NCBI GenBank assembly: GCA_965208975.1
Contig: CBDBQH010000001.1
Span: 1 to 64,000 of the forward strand
Direction: 5' to 3'
Source: G963663315 sp965208975
Lineage (GTDB): Bacteria; Pseudomonadota; Gammaproteobacteria; Arenicellales; Poriferihabitantaceae
DNA length: 64,000 nt
Part shown: in pieces, positions 32,993 through 42,011 of the stretch
How the letters are laid out: every line of letters begins with the position of its first letter
How positions within the stretch are numbered: the first letter of the stretch is position 1
Notes under the pieces: model-generated
Databases searched by the model: none
Told to the model about the DNA's origin: nothing
The model's input: the letters and a program-made list of their open reading frames with translations, nothing else
Position numbers and translations under genes: made by a program

Positions 32993-34645
32993 ATGCAACA
33001 ACCAAAAATAGACAAGGTAATATTCTGGACGGCCCTGATCGTTATCATCACGCTTGTCACGCCTCTGGTTCTGTTCGAGGAAGGAGCCAAGAGTGTTCTT
33101 GGCGTGTTGTTCAATTTTGCCACCAAACAGCTTGGCTGGAGCTTCTTGTGGTTTACGATTGGCACATTCTTCATCCTCGCATGGCTGGCCCTGGGACGCT
33201 TCGGGAGTGTTCGTTTCGGTGGGCCGGACGCCCGCCCGCAGTTCTCGATGGCCAGCTGGGTAGCCATGTTGTTTTGTGCCGGTATTGGCGCCAGCGTGAT
33301 GTTTTGGGGGGCGATTGAGTGGGCATATTACTATTCCGGTCCCCCGTTCGGTGTTGAACCGAAAACAGCGGAAGCGGCCGAGTGGGCTTCCATGTACGGC
33401 CTTTTCCATTGGGGTTTCACCGCCTGGGCAGTTTATTGCATTCCCACATTGCCATTGGCTTACATGTTATGGAACAAAAAGCGGGCGGTACTGAGACTGT
33501 CCGCCGCTTGCGCCCCGGTAATCGGAGAAAACGCCGCCGCCGGGTGGCCGGGAAAGATCATAGATGTCCTGTTCATGTTCGGTTTGATCGGAGGAATTGG
33601 CACCTCAATGGGGTTGGGAACGCCGATGTTGTCCGCCGGCATTTCCGAACTGTTCGACATCGAGCGCAGTTTCTCGCTGGATGTGGCCGTGGTGGTGGTA
33701 TGGGGGATTATTTTTGGCGCCAGTGTCTATTCAGGTCTGGAGAAGGGCATCAAGGTTCTGAGTGATATCAACCTGTGGTTGATCATGATTATTCTCGGCT
33801 TTACCTTCCTGTTTGGCCCGACCGTGTTCATATTGTCCACTTTCACCAACAGCATGGGGCTGTTGATGTCCAATTTTGTTGAAATGAGCTTCTGGACCGA
33901 CCCGATAGCCGAGGGCGGGTTCCCTCAGGGCTGGACGATTTTCTACTGGGCGTGGTGGATTGCCTATGCCCCGTTCATGGGATTGTTTGTAGCGCGTATT
34001 TCTTATGGTCGCACCATCCGGCAGTTGATTGTCGCCGAAGTGGTGGGAGGCTCTCTGGGTTGCTGGCTGTTTTTCGCCATACTGGGGAATACCGGAATGT
34101 ATTTCCAGCTGAACGACATTGTCCCGATCAGCGATATTCTCAGTAATCAGGATGGCGCCGCGGCAGTTATCGCCACCATTGTCGGAATCGGGCAAAATGC
34201 CTCGTTTTTCGGTCTCGGGATTGGCTTCGTGGCTCCCCTTCTGCTGATCGTATTCATCGTGCTGGCCTTTATATTCGGCGCAACGACTCTGGATTCCTCT
34301 GCCTTTACACTGGCCTCTGTCGCTACCGAGGAGCAGGAAGACGCAAAAACCGAACCGGCGAGATGGCATCGTTTGTTCTGGGCCTTTATCCTTGCCGGGG
34401 TTTCACTGGCCTTGATGTATCTCGGTGGCCTGAAACCGTTGCAGACCGCGTCTATCGTGGTCGGTCTGCCGTTGATGGTCATTCTGGTTATCATGACCAT
34501 GTCGTTCTTCCGGTGGTTGAATGAGGATTATCCGCAACAGGACCAGATTGATGTGATTGATCTCCAGCCGCAGCAAGAGCCCGGCGGCGGTACTGTGACG
34601 GTTTCTCATTCAACAGGGTCTCATGAAGCCGACAAAACCAGTTAA
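32993..34645 (+). CDS. BCCT-family transporter
   Basis: The 550-residue membrane protein has about twelve transmembrane segments and the BCCT signature GWTIFYWAWWIAYAPFMGLFVARISYGRTIR (around 305-340; tryptophan-rich). Members import glycine betaine, carnitine, choline or similar quaternary ammonium compounds, driven by ion gradients or exchange. It lies 34 bp after the PotD-like gene, and that protein could deliver or sense the same substrate class. The C-terminus is acidic and cytosolic (DYPQQDQIDVIDLQPQQEPG). Confidence 0.95.
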   Translation: MQQPKIDKVIFWTALIVIITLVTPLVLFEEGAKSVLGVLFNFATKQLGWSFLWFTIGTFFILAWLALGRFGSVRFGGPDARPQFSMASWVAMLFCAGIGASVMFWGAIEWAYYYSGPPFGVEPKTAEAAEWASMYGLFHWGFTAWAVYCIPTLPLAYMLWNKKRAVLRLSAACAPVIGENAAAGWPGKIIDVLFMFGLIGGIGTSMGLGTPMLSAGISELFDIERSFSLDVAVVVVWGIIFGASVYSGLEKGIKVLSDINLWLIMIILGFTFLFGPTVFILSTFTNSMGLLMSNFVEMSFWTDPIAEGGFPQGWTIFYWAWWIAYAPFMGLFVARISYGRTIRQLIVAEVVGGSLGCWLFFAILGNTGMYFQLNDIVPISDILSNQDGAAAVIATIVGIGQNASFFGLGIGFVAPLLLIVFIVLAFIFGATTLDSSAFTLASVATEEQEDAKTEPARWHRLFWAFILAGVSLALMYLGGLKPLQTASIVVGLPLMVILVIMTMSFFRWLNEDYPQQDQIDVIDLQPQQEPGGGTVTVSHSTGSHEADKTS

Positions 34646-34681
34646 ATCCAGCAAGCTGGATATCAAATACGGAGAATCATC

Positions 34682-35128
34682 ATGTCACAGAGAATAAGTT
34701 CGCCATTCGGCACAATCATTATTGACCAGGACGATGTGGGTGGCCTGATCAAGACCATCAGTAGTGACGGCGAAAAGAAAACGCGCCGTCATGAGCCGGT
34801 TTCCATTACTCCTGATGTTGATATTTACGAGGATCATGAAGCCCTGAAGCTGTGGGTGGATCTGCCCGGGGTCGATAAGGACAGCATTCAGGTCACCGTA
34901 TCCGGGAATGCGCTGGCGGTCAACGCTCGCACCCGGCAATTGAATCTGGAGGGCGGACACTGGGTGCGGCATGAGAGGCCGGTCGGGAGTTTTGTGCGTC
35001 ATCTCCGGTTCGGCTCGGAAATTGACGAAAACGGTGTGGTTGCCGATTACTCGGACGGAACCCTGATACTGACCATTGCGAAACCACAGCAGTCTGAAAC
35101 CAGAAACATAGAAGTCAACATTCAGTAA
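34682..35128 (+). CDS. Hsp20/alpha-crystallin family protein
   Basis: The 148-residue protein has an alpha-crystallin domain (about 42-140): PDVDIYEDHEALKLWVDLPG, SIQVTVSGNALAVNAR, then GSFVRHLRFGSEID and YSDGTLILTIAKP. Small heat-shock proteins hold unfolded proteins as ATP-independent chaperones. Its place between a transporter and a ureohydrolase is unusual. The C-terminal I-x-I anchor is not clear (EVNIQ at the end). Confidence 0.93.
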   Translation: MSQRISSPFGTIIIDQDDVGGLIKTISSDGEKKTRRHEPVSITPDVDIYEDHEALKLWVDLPGVDKDSIQVTVSGNALAVNARTRQLNLEGGHWVRHERPVGSFVRHLRFGSEIDENGVVADYSDGTLILTIAKPQQSETRNIEVNIQ

Positions 35129-35133
35129 GCGGG

Positions 35134-36150
35134 ATGTCGGGTAGTTCTAAAGACCGCGAGACTCAGCAGAAACTCGACCGCATGAACAGCGGTCTTTACT
35201 GGTGGGGTGTGCCGACGCTTTTTCGTTGTCCTCATGACCCGGACCCGGAGAACTGTGACATTGCGCTGATAGGGGTTCCGCACAGCACCGGTAACGGGAC
35301 GACCGAGCGTGATCAGCACCTGGGTCCAAGAGCGGTGCGTGATATGTCTGCGCTTGGCCGTCGGGTACATACGGAATTTGCGATGGACCCGTGGCGGCAA
35401 TGCCGTATCCATGATCTGGGCGATGTGGCGCTACCCGAAGCCAACCATAATGAAAAGTGCATCCAGCGAATAACCGATTTCTATAAATCCATTGATCATG
35501 CGGGGGTAAGGCCGGTTTCGGTGGGCGGAGACCATTCGGTGACCGGCGGTATTCTTCAGGCCATTGCCGGCAAGGACGCGAAGCTCACCGGGGGGCGGAA
35601 AACAACCCTGCTGCATTTTGACGCCCACACCGACGCGTTTCACCACATTGATCATTTTCTCGGCGCGATCAAGTCAGCAGCCCACTGGGCCAGCTATCTG
35701 GTGCGCGATGGCCATGTCAACCCGCACAACAGCGTCCAGGTCGGCATACGTGGCAATCCACGCACCCTGGACTGGCTCGAACCGAGTTATGACCTCGGTT
35801 ATGAGGTCATCGACATCAAGCGTTTCAGGCAAATCGGGGTAGACAAGGCAATCGAAATCATCAATCAGAGAATCGGCGATGAACCCGTCTACATTACCTT
35901 TGACCTGGATGCGCTGGATACTACAGTGGCGCCCGGAGTAGCCAATCTGGAAGCGGGAGTCGAGGGGTTGTTCATCGACGAGACGATGAAAATGCTGCGC
36001 TCGGTGCGGGGTAAAAACATCATCGGCGGTGATGTGGTCTGCATGATGCCGACCAAGGACGCGCCGAACAAGCAGACCTCACTGGTGGCGATGTCCATTC
36101 TGTTCGAGATCATATCGCTGATCGCCGATAACATGGCCCGGCAGTCCTGA
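35134..36150 (+). CDS. Agmatinase-like ureohydrolase
   Basis: The 338-residue enzyme has the ureohydrolase metal motifs SVGGDHS, LHFDAHTDAF and TFDLDALDTTVAPG, which bind two Mn2+ ions. Related enzymes split guanidino compounds (agmatine, guanidinobutyrate, guanidinopropionate) into urea and an amine. The third motif usually has P right after the second Asp; here it is TTVAPG, as in several agmatinase-like members. The gene starts five bases after hsp20, in the same orientation as the PotD-like and BCCT genes, so import and hydrolysis of a guanidino compound is a fair inference. Confidence 0.92.
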   Translation: MSGSSKDRETQQKLDRMNSGLYWWGVPTLFRCPHDPDPENCDIALIGVPHSTGNGTTERDQHLGPRAVRDMSALGRRVHTEFAMDPWRQCRIHDLGDVALPEANHNEKCIQRITDFYKSIDHAGVRPVSVGGDHSVTGGILQAIAGKDAKLTGGRKTTLLHFDAHTDAFHHIDHFLGAIKSAAHWASYLVRDGHVNPHNSVQVGIRGNPRTLDWLEPSYDLGYEVIDIKRFRQIGVDKAIEIINQRIGDEPVYITFDLDALDTTVAPGVANLEAGVEGLFIDETMKMLRSVRGKNIIGGDVVCMMPTKDAPNKQTSLVAMSILFEIISLIADNMARQS

Positions 36151-36222
36151 GCGGGGAGGTCGGCGCAACGGGTCGGTCGGGTCGGTACAGCCGAATCAAG
36201 GAATCGGGGAGAAAACCTCGGC

Positions 36223-38898
36223 TCAGCCAGCCTTGATGCGATTCAGCACGTAATGCAGTACGCCTCCGGCGAGATAATATTCCACCTCGACCGCGGTGTC
36301 GATTCTGGACTGTAACTGAATAGAGTCTACCGAACCATCTGCCCGGTTGATACAGGCTTCGAAAATCTGCCGAGGTTCGAGTCCGCTGTCGAGTCCCAGG
36401 ATATCGATGCTGTCGGTGATACCGAGATTGTGGGTTTTGCGGTCCTCGCCGGGCATGAACTGTAGCGGAAGAACCCCCATGCCGACCAGGTTGGAACGGT
36501 GTATACGCTCAAAACTTTCCACGATGACCGCCTTGACACCGAGCAGCAGCGTCCCTTTGGCGGCCCAGTCACGGCTTGAGCCGGCGCCGTATTCCTTGCC
36601 GCCAATGACCACAGTGGGTATTCGCTGCGACAGGTACTGCATCGCGGCGTCATAAATCGGAACCGGCGAAGAGTCGTCAAGGGCACGGGTAAATCCCCCT
36701 TCAACGCCGGCAACCAGTTCATTTCTGATTCGGATATTGCCGAAGGTTCCCCGCATCATGACTTCATGGTTACCCCGTCTCGAGCCATAAGAATTGAAGT
36801 CCCGCTCCGCAACCCCGTGATCGGTCAGGTATCTGGCCGCGGGACTGCCAGGTTGAATCGAACCGGCTGGAGAGATGTGATCGGTCGTCACCGAATCGCC
36901 GAGCAGCGCCAGAATCCGAGCGCCTTGTATATTGCTATCCTTGCCGCTGGTGTAGCGCTCCTCAAAAAACGGCGGTAATTGAATATAGGTTGAATTGGCG
37001 CAGAATGTGTATGTCTGACCCTGTCGGGTGGGGATGTCCCGCCATTGTTCGTCTCCGGTAAACACGTCGGCGTACTTGCTGGAGAACATTGTGTCATCAA
37101 TCTTGCTCACCTCATGAGCAATCTCTTCATTGGTCGGCCAGATGTCCCTCAGGTATACCGGATGGCCGTCCCGGTCACAGGAGATCGGGTCATTCGCCAG
37201 ATTGATCCGGGTGGTTCCCGCCAGCGCATAGGCGACGACCAGAGGCGGAGAGGCCAGCCAGTTCGCTTTCACCAGTGGATGAATCCGGCCTTCAAAATTT
37301 CGATTGCCCGACAGCACAGAGGTCACGATCAGGTCATTTTCACTGATCGTGTTGTCTACCGCTTCGGGCAGCGGGCCTGAGTTTCCGATGCAGGTGGTAC
37401 AGCCATATCCGACTGTATTGAAGCCCAGCGCATCGAGAGCGGATTGCAGTCCCGCTTTCTCAAGATATTCAGTTACCACCTTCGAGCCGGGCGCCAGCGA
37501 TGACTTGACCCAGGGCTTGCGGGTGATGCCCTTTGCCACCGCTTTCTTCGCCACCAGTCCGGCCCCTACCATGACAGCGGGGTTGGAGGTGTTGGTGCAG
37601 GAGGTGATAGCCGCCACCACGACATCGCCATGGTGCATACGCCAGCCATCGCCGCTCTCAAAACCCTTGTCTATTTCATCTCCCTTGCCTTCGTCACAGA
37701 TGAATGTCTCCATCGCTTCCGGCAAGTCGGGCAGGGCGACCCGATCCTGGGGGCGTCTGGGCCCGGACAGATTCGGGTTCACCTGGCTTATATCCAGGGT
37801 CAATGTGGAGCTGAACGCCGGTACGGGATCATCACTGTTCCTCCATAACCCTTGAGTCTTGCTGTACTTCTCGACCAGCGCCACCGTTTCGGCCGGGCGG
37901 CCGCTCAGGATGAGATAGTCAATGGTTTTCCGGTCCACCGGGAAGAAACCGCAGGTGGCGCCGTATTCAGGAGCCATGTTGGCGATGGTCGCGCGGTCCG
38001 CAATCGGCAGATGATCCAGCGCCTCGCCATAAAACTCTACAAACTTCCCGACTACGCCATGCTCGCGAAGCATCTGCACAATCCGCAGAACCAGATCGGT
38101 CGCGGTAATCCCTTCCCGCAGTTGCCCGGTCAATTCAAAGCCGACCACACGCGGAATTAACATCGGGATCGGCTGCCCCAGCATGGCGGCTTCAGCTTCG
38201 ATACCACCGATACCCCAGCCCAGCACACCGAGGCCATTGATCATGGTGGTATGGCTGTCTGTTCCCACCAGCGTATCCGGGTAGGCGACCCGTTGGCCGC
38301 TTTTATGGTCACTCCATACGCCTCGGGCCAGGTATTCAAGATTGACCTGATGACAGATGCCGGTTCCCGGAGGGACCAGGTGGAAGTTGTCGAAAGCTCC
38401 CTGACCCCATTTCAGGAATTGATAGCGCTCCGCATTTCGCTGCATTTCCAGATTCACATTCGTGGCAAATGCGGTGCGGGTCGCATACTGATCAATCACC
38501 ACGGAGTGATCAATCACCAGGTCAACCTTTGACCGCGGGTTGATTTTTTCCGGGTCGATACCGGCTTTGACCAGCGCCTCGCGCATCGCCGCCAGATCCA
38601 CCACCGCCGGCACTCCGGTAAAATCCTGCATCAGCACGCGAGCGGGATGGTACGCGATTTCCTGTGCTGTGTTGTTTTCGGCGCTTCTGGCAACGGCCGC
38701 AATATCGTCGGCGGTGCAGGAAACTCCGTCCTCATGGCGCAGCAGGTTCTCCAGCAGTACCTTGATCGAATAAGGCAGTTGGCCGATGTCGGCAACAGCG
38801 GACAGCATCGGGGAGTTGAGATCATAGTAGCCGCAGGCGACTCCATCGACATCCATGGTCGAATAGCTGTCGAATGAATTTTTACTGATTTGTGTCAT
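36223..38898 (-). CDS. acnA: Aconitate hydratase A
   Basis: The start is ATG 38898 (MTQISKNSFDSYSTMDVDGV). The longer frame uses a TTG nine codons earlier. The 891-residue protein has the AcnA/IRP-type organisation with the iron-sulphur cysteines in TSCTNTSNP and GYGCTTCIGNSG, GTDSHTTMINGLGVLGWGIG and the swivel-domain GSSRDWAAKGTLLLGV. It isomerises citrate and isocitrate in the TCA cycle. It is convergent with the ureohydrolase gene (about 70 bp apart). Confidence 0.97.
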   Translation of the reverse strand: MTQISKNSFDSYSTMDVDGVACGYYDLNSPMLSAVADIGQLPYSIKVLLENLLRHEDGVSCTADDIAAVARSAENNTAQEIAYHPARVLMQDFTGVPAVVDLAAMREALVKAGIDPEKINPRSKVDLVIDHSVVIDQYATRTAFATNVNLEMQRNAERYQFLKWGQGAFDNFHLVPPGTGICHQVNLEYLARGVWSDHKSGQRVAYPDTLVGTDSHTTMINGLGVLGWGIGGIEAEAAMLGQPIPMLIPRVVGFELTGQLREGITATDLVLRIVQMLREHGVVGKFVEFYGEALDHLPIADRATIANMAPEYGATCGFFPVDRKTIDYLILSGRPAETVALVEKYSKTQGLWRNSDDPVPAFSSTLTLDISQVNPNLSGPRRPQDRVALPDLPEAMETFICDEGKGDEIDKGFESGDGWRMHHGDVVVAAITSCTNTSNPAVMVGAGLVAKKAVAKGITRKPWVKSSLAPGSKVVTEYLEKAGLQSALDALGFNTVGYGCTTCIGNSGPLPEAVDNTISENDLIVTSVLSGNRNFEGRIHPLVKANWLASPPLVVAYALAGTTRINLANDPISCDRDGHPVYLRDIWPTNEEIAHEVSKIDDTMFSSKYADVFTGDEQWRDIPTRQGQTYTFCANSTYIQLPPFFEERYTSGKDSNIQGARILALLGDSVTTDHISPAGSIQPGSPAARYLTDHGVAERDFNSYGSRRGNHEVMMRGTFGNIRIRNELVAGVEGGFTRALDDSSPVPIYDAAMQYLSQRIPTVVIGGKEYGAGSSRDWAAKGTLLLGVKAVIVESFERIHRSNLVGMGVLPLQFMPGEDRKTHNLGITDSIDILGLDSGLEPRQIFEACINRADGSVDSIQLQSRIDTAVEVEYYLAGGVLHYVLNRIKAG

Positions 38899-38994
38899 GG
38901 TTCTTTTTTGAAAAATGGGGTTCAATCCCGAATTCGGGCCGGGGTGGGGATTATACTGTATCTGGTCGGCATGCGGATGGCTTCCGACCGTTCG

Positions 38995-39408
38995 CTAGAA
39001 TGGTTTGATCACCACCAGCAGGATGATGCCGACCAGATACACTACCGGGACTTCATTCATCCATCGGTAGTAGACGTGGCTTCGTTTGTTGATACCCTGT
39101 CTGAATGCGAGCAGCGCCCGGTAACACCAGAGGTGATGGATGATGACCAGAGCGACCAATACCAGCTTCGCGGATAGCCAGCTTCCGGAAAATCCATAGC
39201 CGATCCACAGCCAGAGCCCGGAAGCCAGAGTCAGTACCGCTCCGGGAGTCATGATCCCGAAAAACAGCTTCCTCTCCATGATCCGGAATCGATCAATACT
39301 GATGCGGTCGTCGGCCTGGGCGTGATAGACGTACAATCTGGGCAGGTAGAACAGTCCGGCGAACCAGACAACCATTGAGATAATATGAATGGATTTGAGC
39401 CAGAGCAT
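38995..39408 (-). CDS. hemJ: Protoporphyrinogen oxidase HemJ-like
   Basis: The 137-residue protein has four membrane helices and the HemJ/UPF0093 pattern: LWLKSIHIISMVVWFAGLFY with the conserved His, LPRLYVYH, GLWLWIGYGF, LSAKLVLVALVIIHHLWCYR and a late WMNEVPVVYLVGIILLVVIKP. HemJ oxidises protoporphyrinogen IX in heme synthesis. It lies upstream of acnA in the same orientation, about 95 bp away. Confidence 0.93.
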   Translation of the reverse strand: MLWLKSIHIISMVVWFAGLFYLPRLYVYHAQADDRISIDRFRIMERKLFFGIMTPGAVLTLASGLWLWIGYGFSGSWLSAKLVLVALVIIHHLWCYRALLAFRQGINKRSHVYYRWMNEVPVVYLVGIILLVVIKPF

Positions 39409-39450
39409 TTCTTAACCGATTAGTCCGTGTGGGTTGATTCTAGCAGGCAA

Positions 39451-39479
39451 AAAAAAGGACGTCCAAACATCGGACGTCC
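39451..39479 (-). terminator. Rho-independent terminator for the DUF1127 gene
   Basis: GGACGTCC (39457-39464) pairs with GGACGTCC (39472-39479) around a seven-base loop, with a run of eight or nine As on the plus strand just before it, that is a U-tract on the minus strand. It is placed 32 bp beyond the DUF1127 gene. Confidence 0.85.
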
Positions 39480-39510
39480 CAATCAATAACACCAATGGAG
39501 GATTAAAACA

Positions 39511-39801
39511 CTATGCAGCTTGTCGAAGTTCCTCTGAAACTTCGGGTTTGCCGGTTCTTTCAGAAGCTGTTTTCACAGGAGCTTTTACCAGCGCTCCGGG
39601 TTGATAGACCGCCTGATAAATTTCATGGCGTTCAATACCAATATCTTGCAGCAACCGATCACTCATTGCAGCCAACTGGCGAATAGCCTTTCTGCGTTCA
39701 TTCCAGAACTTGATTCGGTCTATGATTCGTTTTGTAATTGTGCGCCGGAATGAACTATGAACGACGTTCCTGTGATCATTCATCGTTGTGATATTATTCA
39801 T
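39511..39801 (-). CDS. DUF1127 (YjiS-like) small protein
   Basis: ATG 39801 follows GGGGGTGGGT and gives 96 residues. A longer frame upstream seems untranslated. The DUF1127 region is RIKFWNERRKAIRQLAAMSD, then RLLQDIGIERHEIYQAVYQP, with the typical arginine-rich helix and L-x-DIG-ISR-like turn (here DIGIERHEI). In alphaproteobacteria such proteins affect RNA turnover and phosphate or C/N metabolism. Here the role is unknown. A strong terminator follows. Confidence 0.82.
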   Translation of the reverse strand: MNNITTMNDHRNVVHSSFRRTITKRIIDRIKFWNERRKAIRQLAAMSDRLLQDIGIERHEIYQAVYQPGALVKAPVKTASERTGKPEVSEELRQAA

Positions 39802-40029
39802 ACCCACCCCCGCAATGCCATGATAATGGTCAGGAGTGTTAAAGCGCCTACGTAGGAGAGTCCTACCTTGATTAATATGCTCGTCATTTTCATTTCCCTC
39901 AAAAAACGTTACCACCTGGTAACAGGTCGGTTGACCATTCAACCGACAATGGGAATATAGGGGTTGGAAACGCTATACACAAACGATATATTTTCATACA
40001 ATACATGAGCATTCACTCATGGTTGAATC

Positions 40030-40959
40030 ATGGCGATCCGCTATCCTTCCCTGTCTGCGCTACGGGCGCTTGAGGCTGCGGCGCGTCATTTGAGCTACAC
40101 TCGCGCCGCCGAAGAGCTGTTTGTGACACAAAGCGCCATCAGCCACCAGATCAGGCATATCGAGGAACTGTGGGAGGTGAAACTGTTTCAGCGCAGGGGG
40201 CGCACCCTGATTCTGACCGAAGCGGGTCACGCCATCGTGCCGGTTGTCAGGGAATTCATCAGACGACTGAACTCAACCGTCGAAGACCTGAAGGAGGTTC
40301 AGCCCGGGCCCACGGCCTTGAGAGTGACCTTGTTGCAGTCATTCGCCTTCAAGTGGCTGGTGCCGAGGCTGGGGCATTTCAACCATGAATATCCCGATAT
40401 CAATGTATGGATTTCCACTTCGGATGAACTGATGGATTTCGATTCGGAAAATGCTGATGTCGGTATTCGTTTAGGGTACGGAAACTGGAGCAACCTGTAT
40501 GAAGAACTGCTGCTTGAAGAATATGTTTTTCCGGTTTGCAGTCCGCATTTTCTGGAGGAATACGGTATACCCGACAAGCCGGAGGACTTGCTGGGTCTTC
40601 CTTTGCTGCGGCGCAACGCGATAGACATACTGCAACGCTGGAGAGACTGGTTCAGGGATGCGGATGTCACGGTCAGAAGGATGCCCAAAGGCACCCAGTT
40701 TCCGCAAACCAGTCTGGCCATCCAGGCCGCAATCGACGACCAGGGGGTCGCGCTGGCCCGCAGCGCCCATGTTCTGGATGACATCAAGGCCGGTCGGCTG
40801 GTGCGGTTGTTCCCGGAAGTCAAAAGCAAATCCAACCTTTCCTATTTCTTCGTCTGTGTTCGGGGGCGGGAAAGTGAGCCGCAAATCACCGCTTTTCGGG
40901 GTTGGTTGAAACGCGAGGCGGAAATATCAGAAAGCGAGTTTGAGCAGATGCTGGGTTGA
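40030..40959 (+). CDS. LysR-family transcriptional regulator (GcvA-like)
   Basis: The 309-residue protein opens PSLSALRALEAAARHLSYTR followed by AAEELFVTQSAISHQIRHIE, the GcvA-type winged helix-turn-helix, with an effector domain from about residue 90 (ALRVTLLQSFAFKWLVPRLG). LysR proteins usually control a divergent neighbour, here the DUF1127 gene 228 bp away. The target is not established by the sequence. Confidence 0.93.
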   Translation: MAIRYPSLSALRALEAAARHLSYTRAAEELFVTQSAISHQIRHIEELWEVKLFQRRGRTLILTEAGHAIVPVVREFIRRLNSTVEDLKEVQPGPTALRVTLLQSFAFKWLVPRLGHFNHEYPDINVWISTSDELMDFDSENADVGIRLGYGNWSNLYEELLLEEYVFPVCSPHFLEEYGIPDKPEDLLGLPLLRRNAIDILQRWRDWFRDADVTVRRMPKGTQFPQTSLAIQAAIDDQGVALARSAHVLDDIKAGRLVRLFPEVKSKSNLSYFFVCVRGRESEPQITAFRGWLKREAEISESEFEQMLG

Positions 40960-40988
40960 AGTGTTCGCGTAAGTTGTCATGTCGTCTT

Positions 40989-41996
40989 TTAGCGCCGGGG
41001 CGCCTGGATTGCCCGCACCACTTGTGCAGGGTCGAGTCGGGCAAGACATCGCCGTGGACACGATGGCCGGTCGCACCGGCTACACCCGGCCACCCGGATC
41101 ACCTGATCATGCGTCCCCAGCGGGCCTGTTTTTTTTTCATCGGTCGGGCCGAACAGCGCGACCACCGGAGTTTTTACCGCCCCGGCGACATGCATCGGGA
41201 AACTGTCACCGCTCAGCATCCATTCCGCCCGCCGGGCGAGTTCCGCAAATTCCGGCAAGGTCAGGGCGCCCAGCAGGTTGGTGTCACTGATCTGTTCGCC
41301 AGTCAGGCCATGCAGATTCATCGCTTCTTTCACTTCGCCCCGGCGTTCCCGAGAGCCGGTAAACAGGACATGGAATTGCTCCATCACCGCTTTTCGGGTC
41401 AGCAGATAATTCTCAAGCGGCCAGTCTTTTGAGGGCCAGCGTGTAAACGGACTCATGATCAGGAGCGGTTTTGCCTGTGGGTTGATTCGGGCCAGCAGGT
41501 GGTCAACTGTGCGCTTTTCTTTGGCGCTGACACAAAATTCCATTGAAGTATCTGTCGTCGGTATCCCTGCCAGCGCCAGCGCCTGATCCATCTCCTGAAT
41601 CGCATGCAGGTTCCTGTTCCTGAATCCTTCCAGCCCCCACCAGTTTCCCTTGACCAGTTTGCGCTCCGATCTTGCGCCGTACAGAAACAGTACCGACTTC
41701 GCCAGACCCTGAAGATCGATTGCCAGATCGAAACGATGCCGCCTGATTTTCGCCATCACCGCGGATATTTCCCGCCAGACCCGGACTGGCTCCCGATACC
41801 AGTTGCGTTTGATTCGATCACGGTCTATGACGATGATTTCATCGACCCAGGGGTTATACCGATAGATGTCCATGGATGCGCTGGCTGTGAGCAGGCTCAG
41901 GTGACTGTCCGGGTAGCGCTTCTTGAGCGCCCGGATATGCCCGGTTGAGTGCAGCACGTCTCCCAGCGAAGTCTGTTTGATGACCAGAATTTTCAC
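40989..41996 (-). CDS. Glycosyltransferase family 9 (heptosyltransferase-like)
   Basis: The 335-residue protein starts MKILVIKQTSLGDVLHSTGH, the GT9 nucleotide-sugar entry loop, and has FDLAIDLQGLAKS and late SGDSFPMHVAGAVKTPVVALFGPTD, as in ADP-heptose transferases. It probably adds heptose to the lipopolysaccharide inner core. The last 35 residues are Arg/Cys-rich (VIRVAGCSRCDRPSCPRRC). It is last in a minus-strand set with LpxL-type and two arsenosugar-type glycosyltransferase genes. Confidence 0.9.
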   Translation of the reverse strand: MKILVIKQTSLGDVLHSTGHIRALKKRYPDSHLSLLTASASMDIYRYNPWVDEIIVIDRDRIKRNWYREPVRVWREISAVMAKIRRHRFDLAIDLQGLAKSVLFLYGARSERKLVKGNWWGLEGFRNRNLHAIQEMDQALALAGIPTTDTSMEFCVSAKEKRTVDHLLARINPQAKPLLIMSPFTRWPSKDWPLENYLLTRKAVMEQFHVLFTGSRERRGEVKEAMNLHGLTGEQISDTNLLGALTLPEFAELARRAEWMLSGDSFPMHVAGAVKTPVVALFGPTDEKKTGPLGTHDQVIRVAGCSRCDRPSCPRRCLARLDPAQVVRAIQAPRR

Positions 41997-42011
41997 GGGC
42001 TGGCTGTCCGC

